DNA of 64,000 nt from JAPPFW01 sp965200835 (GTDB lineage Bacteria > Actinomycetota > Acidimicrobiia > Spongiisociales > Spongiisociaceae): the NCBI GenBank assembly GCA_965200835.1, contig OZ241390.1, positions 1,612,001-1,676,000 on the forward strand, given 5' to 3'. Position 1 is the stretch's first letter. The number at the start of each line of letters is the position of its first letter. Shown here one piece after another: positions 1-7,647 of this stretch. The translations under genes and the position numbers were made by a program. The notes below the pieces were generated by a model that did not search any database, was not told where the DNA came from, and was given only the letters and a program-made list of their open reading frames with translations.

Positions 1-108
1 GCGTTCAAGGTTACGATGGTCAAGGACATCGCCTCCTCCGATCCGGCCTGCAAGGACGTATTCGGAGCCCATCAACATCTGATGCTGGCCGACCTGGAGA
101 TCCCATGA
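1..108 (+). CDS. C-terminal fragment of an unidentified enzyme (gene begins before the window)
   Basis: Frame 1 is open from the first base to a TGA at 106-108 and encodes 35 residues ending DLEIP. The stop overlaps the ATG of the following selenoprotein gene (ATGA), so the two are almost certainly translationally coupled in one operon. The segment VTMVKDIASSDP loosely resembles the late strand-helix part of isochorismatase-like cysteine hydrolases, but 35 residues are too few to name a family. Treat this as an unidentified operon member. Confidence 0.6.
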   Translation, partial: AFKVTMVKDIASSDPACKDVFGAHQHLMLADLEIP

Positions 109-647
109 TGAAGCTTCTGGACCCCCGCGCCGAGGAATACCGCAGCCTGGAAGGCGCCGATGAGCTCAAACCGGTCGAGGCGGTGGAACTGAACGTAGGC
201 ATCCTAAACTCCCGCTGGGAGTCGATGACCCGGATCGCCGCGCTGGTGGATGAACGCCTGCGGCGTTTGTCCTTCATCCGAGACGTCCGGCACTGGAAGA
301 TCAAGCACTCCGAGCCAACCCCCCAGGACGTGCTAGATCAGGTCACCGGATACAGCCACTTCGCGGTTCTGGGGCTGGGCAACTGAGGTGCCTGCACAGC
401 ATGGAGTTGCCATGACGGAACAGAGTTGAGAAAGCGCGGGATCGGGACGGTGGTGCTGATCACCGAAGCCTTCGAGGAGCTGGCTCGAGCGACCCTCGCC
501 AGCCGGGGGGTGCCGGATCTGCCGATGGTGATCCTTCCTCACCAGACCGAAGTGATGACCGCCGAGGAGTTACGTCCGGTGGTCGAGCGGGCGGTCGATA
601 ACCAGATCGTGCCCCTGATCGAGTCGGTTCGGAACCCGCTCTACTGA
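105..647 (+). CDS. UGSC-family selenoprotein with in-frame UGA (Sec94)
   Basis: Reading through the TGA at 384-386 gives one 180-residue protein. The part before the TGA ends SHFAVLGLGN and the part after begins GACTAWSCHDGTELRKRG, so the TGA sits exactly where UGSC-family (seleno)proteins carry selenocysteine or cysteine; here the motif is Sec-Gly-Ala-Cys. Both halves lie in one frame with no frameshift, and the downstream half keeps the family pattern (GIGTVVLITEAF, GVPDLPMVILPH). A 5-bp hairpin with a loop containing GU lies 13 bases after the TGA. The start ATG overlaps the previous stop and has GGAG five bases upstream; ATG at 108 is an alternative. The family has no established function; a redox or thiol/selenol role is inferred from the U-x-x-C motif. 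Automatic callers would split this gene at the TGA. No Sec machinery (selA, selB, selC, selD) is in the window. Confidence 0.85.
400..414 (+). promoter_or_regulatory. Candidate bacterial SECIS hairpin
   Basis: CATGG (400-404) pairs with CCATG (410-414) around the loop AGTTG. The loop begins 18 bases after the UGA at 384-386, within the distance at which bacterial SECIS apical loops sit, and it holds the G-U typical of SelB-recognised loops. The stem is short and lies inside the coding sequence, as expected in bacteria. Seen by eye, not folded computationally. Confidence 0.5.
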
Positions 648-670
648 GCCTGATAAGGGAACACCGCTAG

Positions 671-1701
671 GTGAAGCTTCACTCCCGGGCGCTCGACTGT
701 CCCGCCGATCAAGGCCTAGACGCTATCCAGGATTGGTTCCACCGGCACGACCTGTCCGATGGATTGCCGGTAATGCCTCCCACGCCCGAGCGGGTAGCCG
801 CCATGGTGGCTGGTAGCGGTCGCCAGGCGGGCGAGGAGATCGGGATCATCGATCCCAAGCGGGGAGTGGCGACGGTCGAGAAGTTGGCGATCAACGCGGT
901 CATGGCCGGTTGCCTTCCGGCCTACATGCCGGTGATCGTGGCTGCCCTGTCGGCCATGTGCGAGCCGATCTTCAACCTGCACGCCATCCAATCCACCACC
1001 AATCCCGCCACTCCGTTGGTGGTGGTCAACGGGCCGGTCCGTCGCCGGCTCTCGATGAACACCGACCGGAACCTGCTGGGACCCGGCAACCGGGCAAATG
1101 CCACCATCGGTCGGGCCTTGCGGCTGGCCATGCGCAACCTGGGTGGGGCCTACATCGGAGTTGATCAAGCCACCCACGGAAGCCCCGCCAAGTACACCCT
1201 CGTGGTGCCTGAGGATGAGGAGTCCAGCCCATGGGAGCCGTTGCACGTGCAGCTGGGGTACCGGCCGGACGACTCCACCGTTTCGGTAGCGGGATCGAGT
1301 CGGTGATCAACTCTACCGCGGTGTGGTGGACACCCGACTCCCTGGCCAAGATGCTGGCGAAGACCCTGCGCTCCACTGCCACCAGCCAGTTCTTCTCCCG
1401 GGGGACCTTGACCCTGCTGATGAGCCCGGCCCATGCCGGGGTGTTCGCTCGGGCCGGGTGGAGCAAGCAACAACTGCGCGACCACCTGTGGGAGTTGGGA
1501 AAGGTACCACTGTCCGACTATCCGCCCGAAGGGAACATCCCCCAGGGTGATTGGACCGTGGACGGCGACCGGGTGCTGATCTGCGAAAGTCCCGATGACC
1601 TGCGGATAGTGGTGGGCGGTGGCACCGAGGGTAACGCCTCCCACTCGGTGTTCTTCTCGGGGTTCTGCCTCTCCAAGGGGGTCACACGGAGGGTGGTTTG
1701 A
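671..1701 (+). pseudogene. Conserved partner protein of the UGSC selenoprotein, frameshifted near 1291
   Basis: A GTG start at 671 opens a 211-residue frame that stops at 1304-1306 (ending VSVAGSSR). The neighbouring frame then continues seamlessly as GIESVINSTAVWWTPDSL to a TGA at 1699-1701. One base missing in GGTAGCGGGATC (about 1289-1294) explains the break; restored, the protein is about 343 residues. Notable segments are KLAINAVMAGCLPAYMPV, NGPVRRRLSMNTDRN and GPGNRANATIGRALRL. From memory such proteins accompany UGSC-type genes, but I know no named function. The last bases overlap the next gene's TTG start. It may be genuinely broken or reflect a sequencing error. Confidence 0.6.
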
Positions 1702-2800
1702 GCGAGCTGCTGGAGTATCTCCGCGCCGAGGTCGAACCACGGGTCGAAGGTTGGGAAGACTCCGGTCATGCGCCGCTCGAGGCCCTGTGGGGGGTGGGGA
1801 ACCGTTTCGATCTACTGGGGATGATGGTGCCCGCCGAGCGGGAGGGTGCTGCGAGACGGTGGACGGAGATCGTCGAGGTGGCCACCGACCTGGGGAGGGT
1901 GTACCGGCCTTTCGGTTTCCTGCTGACCAACGCCCTAATCGCTGGATATCTGGTTGATGTCACGGATGATCTCCAGTGGAAGAGGTTCGGGCTTCCGATT
2001 GTCGAGGGCCGCGCCGCCTCGGTCCTGGCCCTCAACGAGCCGGATACCGGCAATGATCTATCGGGTCTGTCGACCACCGCGGAGCCATGCGATGCCGGGT
2101 ATCGATTGACCGGTGTCAAGACCTACATACCCAACGCCGATCAGGTCGACACCCTACTGGTCGCCGCCTGCCAGGAGCCCGGATCGGCCCCCGCCATCTT
2201 CGCGGTCGACCCGCGCTCGGACAGATGCCGGATCCGGCGCGCCTGGGTCCCACCATGGCGTTGCGGGGGGTCCACTTATGCAGGATCGAGCTGGCGGGGT
2301 GCGTGATACCGCCGGACCGCCGGATAGGAGAGATGGCCGGCTTGTGGCATCATCTGACCCGAAGCCGCTTGCTCACGTCCGGTCTGGCTCTCGGATGCGC
2401 CGCCGAGGCCCTGGAACTGGCGCTGGGAGACACCGCCCGCACCATACGATTCGGCCAACCTCTCGACCGGCGGGAGTCGGTCCGCCAGACCCTGGCCGAC
2501 ATGGCGGTCGGCGTGGAGACCGGTCGGGGGTATCTCGCTCACGCCGCCTCGCTGGTGGATGCAGGGGAGGAGGCAGCACGGGAGATTTCGATCGCCAAGG
2601 TCTATATCACAGACATGGCCATGGCGGTCACCACGTCGGCCGTCCAGCTCATGGGGGCTCGGGGGTACCTGACGTCGGGAAGAGTGGAGAGACTCATGCG
2701 AGAGGCCAAGCTCAACCAGATAGTGGATGGAGCGAACGAGATCCATCGGAACTCGATAGCCAGGAGCATGTCCATCCCGGCGGGCAGGGGAGCAGCATGA
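1698..2800 (+). pseudogene. Acyl-CoA dehydrogenase family protein, frameshifted near 2240
   Basis: A TTG start at 1698 overlaps the previous stop (TTGA). The first frame covers the N-terminal helical and middle beta domains (LALNEPDTGNDLSG, YRLTGVKTYIPNADQ) and ends in nonsense after DRCRIRRA. The next frame picks up LGPTMALRGVHLCRIELAG and runs through the C-terminal helical domain (QPLDRRESVRQTLADM, QLMGARGYLTS, NQIVDGANEIHRNSIAR) to TGA at 2798-2800. A one-base loss in CGGCGCGCCTGG restores a protein of about 367 residues. It should be an FAD-dependent acyl-CoA alpha,beta-dehydrogenase; substrate unknown. The SDR start overlaps its stop, so it is within the same operon. Confidence 0.7.
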
Positions 2801-3561
2801 TCAGCCACGTCTCCTCGGTGGCGGTCATCACCGGCGGCGCCAGCGGGATCGGATGGAAGACGGCCGAGCTGCTACTGGAACGCCGTCCGGACACGGCCTG
2901 CGCGCTGGTGGATCTGGATCCGGCCCGGTCCGAGGAGTTGGTAGAGAGCTTCGGCCCGGACCGGGTCAGGTTCGTGCCCTGTGACGTGTCGGATCCTTCA
3001 GAGGTGAACGCTGCGGCGCAGAGCATCGAGCGGTGGAACCGACCGATCCGGATGCTGGTCACCTGTGCCGGCATACAGATAGTGGGGGACAGTTTCGATC
3101 TGCCTGCCGAGCACTGGCAGAAGGTGCGGTCGGTCCATCTCGACGGTACTTTCTACTGGTGCCAAGCTGCCGGGCGGGCCATGCGTGACGCAGGGGGCGG
3201 ATCGATAGTCACGGTCGGTTCGATCGCCCAGGACTTCGGTTTTCCCGGTAGCGCGGCCTACACCGCCTCCAAGGCAGGCATCGGGGGGTTGACCAGAGTT
3301 CTGGCGGTCGAGTGGGCGGCGGCCGGCATCAGGGTGAACTCGGTGATTCCTGGCATGGTGGAAACCCCTTTGTTCAAGCGGGCCGCGGCCCAAGGGATCG
3401 TGGACGCCGAGGCGGCGGCTTCCGAGCATGCTCTGGGACGGTTGGGGGCCACCCGGGAACTGGCGGACGTGATCGTGTTCCTTCTGTCGGAGCGGGCGAG
3501 TTTCATCACCGGCGAGCTAGTACATGCCGACGGGGGCTTTCGAGCCTTACGTATCGAGTAG
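2797..3561 (+). CDS. Short-chain dehydrogenase/reductase (SDR)
   Basis: A classical SDR of 254 residues that probably oxidises a hydroxyacyl or alcohol intermediate of this catabolic operon with NAD(P). The Rossmann motif TGGASGIG lies at residues 12-19, the VTCAGIQ element (replacing NNAG) near 88-94, and the catalytic triad is Ser142, Tyr155 and Lys159 (YTASK). The C-terminal PGMVETP and ITGELVHADGG stretches are typical. The ATG at 2797 overlaps the acyl-CoA dehydrogenase stop (ATGA), which chooses this start over the longer open frame upstream. An acidic residue (VDLD, residues 38-41) after the second strand favours NAD over NADP. Intact, unlike its neighbours on both sides. Confidence 0.9.
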   Translation: MISHVSSVAVITGGASGIGWKTAELLLERRPDTACALVDLDPARSEELVESFGPDRVRFVPCDVSDPSEVNAAAQSIERWNRPIRMLVTCAGIQIVGDSFDLPAEHWQKVRSVHLDGTFYWCQAAGRAMRDAGGGSIVTVGSIAQDFGFPGSAAYTASKAGIGGLTRVLAVEWAAAGIRVNSVIPGMVETPLFKRAAAQGIVDAEAAASEHALGRLGATRELADVIVFLLSERASFITGELVHADGGFRALRIE

Positions 3562-3578
3562 AAGGAGCGGATTCGGAC

Positions 3579-4584
3579 ATGACGAAAGACAGGATCAACT
3601 GGGATCGGGTCAACGCTTATATGACGCGCAGCAAGACCCGGGCGGTGCTCAAGCCCTATGGGATACCGGACATCACCAATCCCTTCACCTCTGCTTACGC
3701 CGATGTGGACGTGGCCCCGCGCTGGCCGATTTCCGAGGAGGTAGCCATCTCGGTTGCCCTGACCGGGGGGTTCTTCATGACCCGCCACAACCCGGCCCAG
3801 CCGATCAAGGAAAGTGAGATAATGGAAGCTGGCCGGGCCTGCATGCGAGCCGGAGCCTCGGCGTTGCACATCCACGTCCGCAACGAGATGGAGTTCTCCA
3901 TCCTGGATCTCGGCCGCTTCATAACCATCATCGAGCCGCTACGTGACGAGTTCGAAGACCTCTACGTGTCGGCCGGTGAAGTGGCCATCGGTCCCGACGA
4001 CTGGAACGAGATGATCAAGATCTCCAACTCCGGCCTGATCACCGGATCACCGGTCAACACCACCGCCACCTTCTGCGGTGACACCCTGTTCGCCAAACCT
4101 CCGGCGGTGATGATCGAGAAGACCCGCATTCTCATGGAGGCCGGCGTGAAGCCCGAGATCGCTGTGTATACCGATGCCGACGTGGACAATGCCCGCCGTT
4201 ATTTGATCGAGTCGGGCCTGGTGGACGAACCTCTCTACTGGGTGATCCTGCCTGCCCTACCGGGTGGTAGCCCTATGCACAACCCCCGCCAGATGATTCA
4301 GGGACTCACCCGGATAGTCGACTCGATCATGGACATAGATCCTGATTCGATCATTTCGGTCTGCGCAGCGGGCCGGCCGTCGGTTTATCTGGTCACGCTG
4401 GCCATGTTGATGGGGCTTCATGTACGCCTCGGTATGGAGGACACCGTCTGGCGCTATCCCAACCGCCGACGAGCTGATTTCCTCCAATCTGGAGTAGTTA
4501 GAAGCGGTGATCACCATTGCCGAGCAGCTTGGCCGCTACCCGATGTCGGGTGCCCGTTACCGGGAGCTGCTAGGGGTCACCTAG
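3579..4584 (+). pseudogene. Beta-keto acid cleavage enzyme (BKACE/Kce family), 3' end disrupted
   Basis: The ATG at 3579 has GAAGGAG upstream. BKACE (DUF849) enzymes condense a beta-keto acid with acetyl-CoA and split it into acetoacetate and a new CoA ester, using a divalent metal. The metal site LHIHVRN, the SAGEVAIGPDDW segment, ITGSPVNTTA and VCAAGRPSVYLVTLAML are all present. About 290 residues in, after WRYPN, the frame is lost: one extra C in AACCGCC (about 4464) and an in-frame TAG at 4495-4497 separate the body from its tail (EAVITIAEQLGRYPMSG ... ELLGVT, stop 4582-4584). The tail overlaps the convergent transporter stop by four bases. The catalytic core is complete; the C-terminal helix would be lost. 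Confidence 0.75.
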
Positions 4585-5405
4585 CCCAGGAGAATCATGG
4601 CAAGGGCCACGATTGCCAGGGCGAACCCCACGACCTGGGTGCGAGTGGTGCGTTCACCGGCCAGGATGACCTGGTACACCAAGGTGACGCCGTAGGTCAT
4701 CTGGTAGAAGAGACCGGCAATCGCCAGGTTGGACTGGGCAGCCAGGGCGAAACATCCGAAACCGACCGACGCGATACAACCGACCAGCACCGCTGGACCG
4801 GTGCGGTCCTTCGGAAGTCGGATAGCTTCCTTACTCAGGACAACGACTAGAAACGTGACGAAGACGGCGATCGCCCGGGCTGAGAGGGCGGGCCACAGTC
4901 CCGAGGTGTTGGTGACCAGACCGAGCAGAGTGGCGCTTGTACCGAAGAGGACTCCGGCTTGGAGGCCGAACCTCAGGGCGGTCGAGTCCCACTCACCAGA
5001 CGGATTCCTGATCCCGATCAACCAGATGGAGACCAGCCCCACGAGCATCCCGGAACTCACCACCCAAGAAGGGAGCCCCACGATCAGAGCATCGACGGCT
5101 ATCGGGATGGCTGCTCCGGTTACCGCTGCCACCGGACCTACGATGCCTACTCCCTGGGAGGTGTAACCCCGGTAGAGCTGGATGAGCGCCAGGCTGCTGG
5201 TCAGGCCCGAGCAACCACCGAGCAGCAGATCGACGGGAGTGGGGTTGCCTCCCCAGATGACGGCGAGCACGACGACCCAAGCCATCATGGAGGTCTGGAT
5301 CCAGAGTACGGTCGCCAGCAACTGGCCTCGCCTGCCTAGCTTGGCGCCCAGAAAATCGGCGTAGCCGATGGTTATTGGTGCCACCAGACCTATGAGGACG
5401 TTCAA
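4581..5405 (-). CDS. EamA/DMT-superfamily membrane transporter
   Basis: A 274-residue, highly hydrophobic protein with about ten predicted transmembrane segments arranged as two EamA-like halves, ending in a typical short tail (VVGFALAIVALAMILLG). EamA proteins export or import small metabolites; the substrate cannot be read from sequence. The start is TTG at 5405, supported by GGGAGA four bases upstream in the minus-strand message. It converges on the BKACE gene and lies 74 bases downstream of the glutaryl-CoA dehydrogenase gene on the same strand, so the latter two may be co-transcribed. Confidence 0.8.
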   Translation of the reverse strand: MNVLIGLVAPITIGYADFLGAKLGRRGQLLATVLWIQTSMMAWVVVLAVIWGGNPTPVDLLLGGCSGLTSSLALIQLYRGYTSQGVGIVGPVAAVTGAAIPIAVDALIVGLPSWVVSSGMLVGLVSIWLIGIRNPSGEWDSTALRFGLQAGVLFGTSATLLGLVTNTSGLWPALSARAIAVFVTFLVVVLSKEAIRLPKDRTGPAVLVGCIASVGFGCFALAAQSNLAIAGLFYQMTYGVTLVYQVILAGERTTRTQVVGFALAIVALAMILLG

Positions 5406-5479
5406 GGTCTCCCTATCCCTCAGCTGCTCGTGGAAGTCCGGCTAGCAGGACGCCGGAGTCCATCACCCCACCCGGTGTT

Positions 5480-6664
5480 CTACTGAAAGGCGGCCAGACC
5501 GGTGAGGGCTTGACCGAGTATCAGGGTGTGGATCTCGTTGGTGCCTTCGTAGGTGGAGACCGACTCCAGGTTGTTCATGTGCCGGATCACCGGATATTCC
5601 AGGGTGATGCCGTTGGCGCCCAGCACCGACCGAGCCTCGCGAGCCACCTGCAAGGCGGCCCGCACGTTGTCGAACTTTCCCAGGGACACGTGGCGGGGAT
5701 CCGCTACTCCCCGGTCCTTCATCCGCCCTATGTGTAAGGCGAGCAGCAGGCCGCGATTGACCGCCACCATCATGTCGACCAGCTTCCGCTGGGTCAGCTG
5801 GAAGGCCCCGATCGGCTTTCCGAACTGGTGGCGGGTAGTTGCGTATTCCAGAGCGGCCTCGTAACAGGTGCGAGCTGCTCCGATCGATCCCCAGACGATG
5901 CCGTAGCGCGCTTCGGTCAGGCACGAGAGAGGTCCTCGCATGGAGGTGGCTCCCGGCAGCACCGCCGATTCGGGTAGGCGAACGTCTTCGAGCACTAGCT
6001 CGGAGGTGTGGGAGGCTCTGAGGGAGAGCTTGCGGGTGATGTCCTGAGCGGTGAAGCCAGGTACGTCGGTCGGGACGATGAAGCCGCGTATGCCGCTCTC
6101 CGTCCTGGCCCAGATGATCGCCACGTCGGCCACCGAGCCGTTCGAGATCCAGGTCTTGACACCGTTGATGATCCAGTCGGAGCCGGAGCGCCGGGCGCTG
6201 GTGCGCATGGCGGCTGGATCCGATCCGGAGTCGGGTTCGGTAAGGCCGAAGCATCCCAGTACCTCGCCCGAGGCCATGGCGGGCAACCATCTCTGCTTCT
6301 GCTCCTCCGACCCATACTCCCGGATGGGGAACATGGCCAGAGAGCCCTGGACCGACACCATGCTGCGCAGCCCCGAGTCGCCCGCTTCCAGCTCGAGACA
6401 GGCCAGGCCATAATCAACCGCTGATGCACCGGGGCACCCGTACCCGTCCAGATGCATCCCCAGCACTCCCAGCTTGCCGAGTTCCGGGGCTAATTCGCGG
6501 GGGAGGATGCCTGCTTCGAACCATCCGGAAATGTGGGGAAGTACCTGGTCGGTCACCCACTGCCGGGCGGTGTCCCGCAGCAGCCGCTCCTCAGGGGTGA
6601 GCAGGTGATCGATACCCAGGAAGTCCTTCGGATCGGGAGCAAGGGGCTGAGTGGGGGAGGACAT
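5480..6664 (-). CDS. Glutaryl-CoA dehydrogenase-like acyl-CoA dehydrogenase
   Basis: A 394-residue flavoprotein covering the full acyl-CoA dehydrogenase fold. GCFGLTEPDSGSDPA and the flavin-binding KTWISNGSVAD segment are in the middle domain, RHQFGKPIGAFQL follows, and the catalytic-base loop STYEGTNEIHTLILG is near the C terminus. The pattern TRKLSLRASHTSELVLEDV together with YEGTNEIH is that of glutaryl-CoA dehydrogenase, which converts glutaryl-CoA to crotonyl-CoA in lysine and tryptophan breakdown. GAGGA lies about eleven bases before the ATG. The adjacent EamA transporter and the BKACE operon give a catabolic setting. Substrate specificity is inferred; related short-chain enzymes are the alternative. 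Confidence 0.85.
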   Translation of the reverse strand: MSSPTQPLAPDPKDFLGIDHLLTPEERLLRDTARQWVTDQVLPHISGWFEAGILPRELAPELGKLGVLGMHLDGYGCPGASAVDYGLACLELEAGDSGLRSMVSVQGSLAMFPIREYGSEEQKQRWLPAMASGEVLGCFGLTEPDSGSDPAAMRTSARRSGSDWIINGVKTWISNGSVADVAIIWARTESGIRGFIVPTDVPGFTAQDITRKLSLRASHTSELVLEDVRLPESAVLPGATSMRGPLSCLTEARYGIVWGSIGAARTCYEAALEYATTRHQFGKPIGAFQLTQRKLVDMMVAVNRGLLLALHIGRMKDRGVADPRHVSLGKFDNVRAALQVAREARSVLGANGITLEYPVIRHMNNLESVSTYEGTNEIHTLILGQALTGLAAFQ

Positions 6665-6901
6665 GGGCGGGCTCTTCCTCGGTACGGTAGGTTGGCCTTC
6701 TGATTCTGGCAGCCTACAGCCGATGACAGGTGTGGCCGCATCGGTGCCGGCGGAGGGACGGTGACCAGCCTGAATCCGGGAGGTACGCTCGGCAGCGAGG
6801 TGGGGTACCCGGTTGTGGCCGTCTGGCGCGAAGCTCGCCTAGACACCGGTGGGGATGGGAACTGAGTTGCCGAGCAACCATCCGTCATATAGCATGACCA
6901 T

Positions 6902-7303
6902 ATGTTATGGCATCAAGTGCTCCCCGCTCTAACGACCGGTGTTGTCCTCCTGGCCGCTGTACTCGGTGCTTGGTGGTCGGCGATCCGGATCATGCACTCC
7001 GCCATCGATAGCCGGGTGGCGGAGCCCATTCACAAAGCCGAGAGGCGCATCATCGAGAAGGTCGATGACAAGCTCAGCGACCACCGTGCCGAGTGGAAGC
7101 AGGACTTCAGAGAGTTCCGTGCCGAGTGGAAGCAGGACTTCGCGGACTTCCGGGACGAGATTCGAGACGGCATGCAGGAGATGCGAGAAGAGTCACGGCA
7201 GACGCGGAAGGACATGCACGAGATGCGGGCGGACATGCGCGACATGCGCAAAGACATGAGGAAGATACAAGCACTGGTCGTCGAGCACATAATCGACCAC
7301 TAG
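6902..7303 (+). CDS. Small membrane-anchored hendecad coiled-coil protein
   Basis: 133 residues. Residues 10-30 form one transmembrane segment (TTGVVLLAAVLGAWWSA), followed by a long charged helix. From residue 64 the sequence falls into 11-residue steps: EWKQDFREFRA, EWKQDFADFRD, EIRDGMQEMRE, ESRQTRKDMHE, MRADMRDMRKD. This is a hendecad coiled coil rather than a heptad one. The first two steps are almost identical at DNA level (24 exact bases repeated 33 apart, 7085-7108 and 7118-7141), showing recent internal duplication. No family is recognised; a scaffold or tether facing the cytoplasm is a guess. The stop codon lies inside a strong hairpin. Confidence 0.75.
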   Translation: MLWHQVLPALTTGVVLLAAVLGAWWSAIRIMHSAIDSRVAEPIHKAERRIIEKVDDKLSDHRAEWKQDFREFRAEWKQDFADFRDEIRDGMQEMREESRQTRKDMHEMRADMRDMRKDMRKIQALVVEHIIDH

Positions 7304-7324
7304 AAGCCCCTGATCGCTTCTAGT
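7299..7324 (+). terminator. Perfect 9-bp inverted repeat over the stop codon (terminator-like)
   Basis: ACTAGAAGC (7299-7307) pairs perfectly with GCTTCTAGT (7316-7324) around an 8-base loop, and the TAG stop of the coiled-coil gene is in the left arm. No T tract follows, so it is either a U-less terminator of the kind proposed in actinobacteria or a message-stabilising hairpin. Confidence 0.45.
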
Positions 7325-7647
7325 CGAGGGAAGATCGCTGCCCTACCACGTACGCACAGAGAACAGTCCGCTCGTACATCCCACTCTCTTCGGCATCTTG
7401 ACCATGTTGTTCAGGGCCTCGTGGTGGCGGGTGGATCCGCGGTCCCGGTAATCGAGGAACCATAGGCCAGGCCGATTTAACGACGAACGGTGCGGGGTGG
7501 CCAGCGGATTCTCGCTCTCGAGATCCGAGGACATCGTGGTCGCCTGGCGGAACCTGTGCTGTGGACCGACCGGCAGGTGTGCGCGGTCGGCGCGGACCGT
7601 GTAGCGTGCTGGGAGTGGTAGCAGCTGCGGTGGCCCGAGGAGGAATG
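7325..7647. other. Intergenic stretch before trpB2
   Basis: About 320 bases without a supported gene. Open frames on the minus strand here run into the trpB2 coding region and have low-complexity Pro/Arg/Ser content, so I regard them as chance. It must hold the promoter of the downstream gene, but no clear -35/-10 pair stands out. Confidence 0.5.

Noticed and set aside
1280..1310. Programmed ribosomal frameshift in the selenoprotein partner gene
   Set aside because: No slippery heptamer or downstream structure was seen, and similar one-base losses occur in unrelated genes of the window.
6893..6912. A third LexA-like site (GACCATATGTTA) overlapping the coiled-coil gene start
   Set aside because: It shares the ATAT core but mismatches both half sites of the GAAC/GTTC palindrome.
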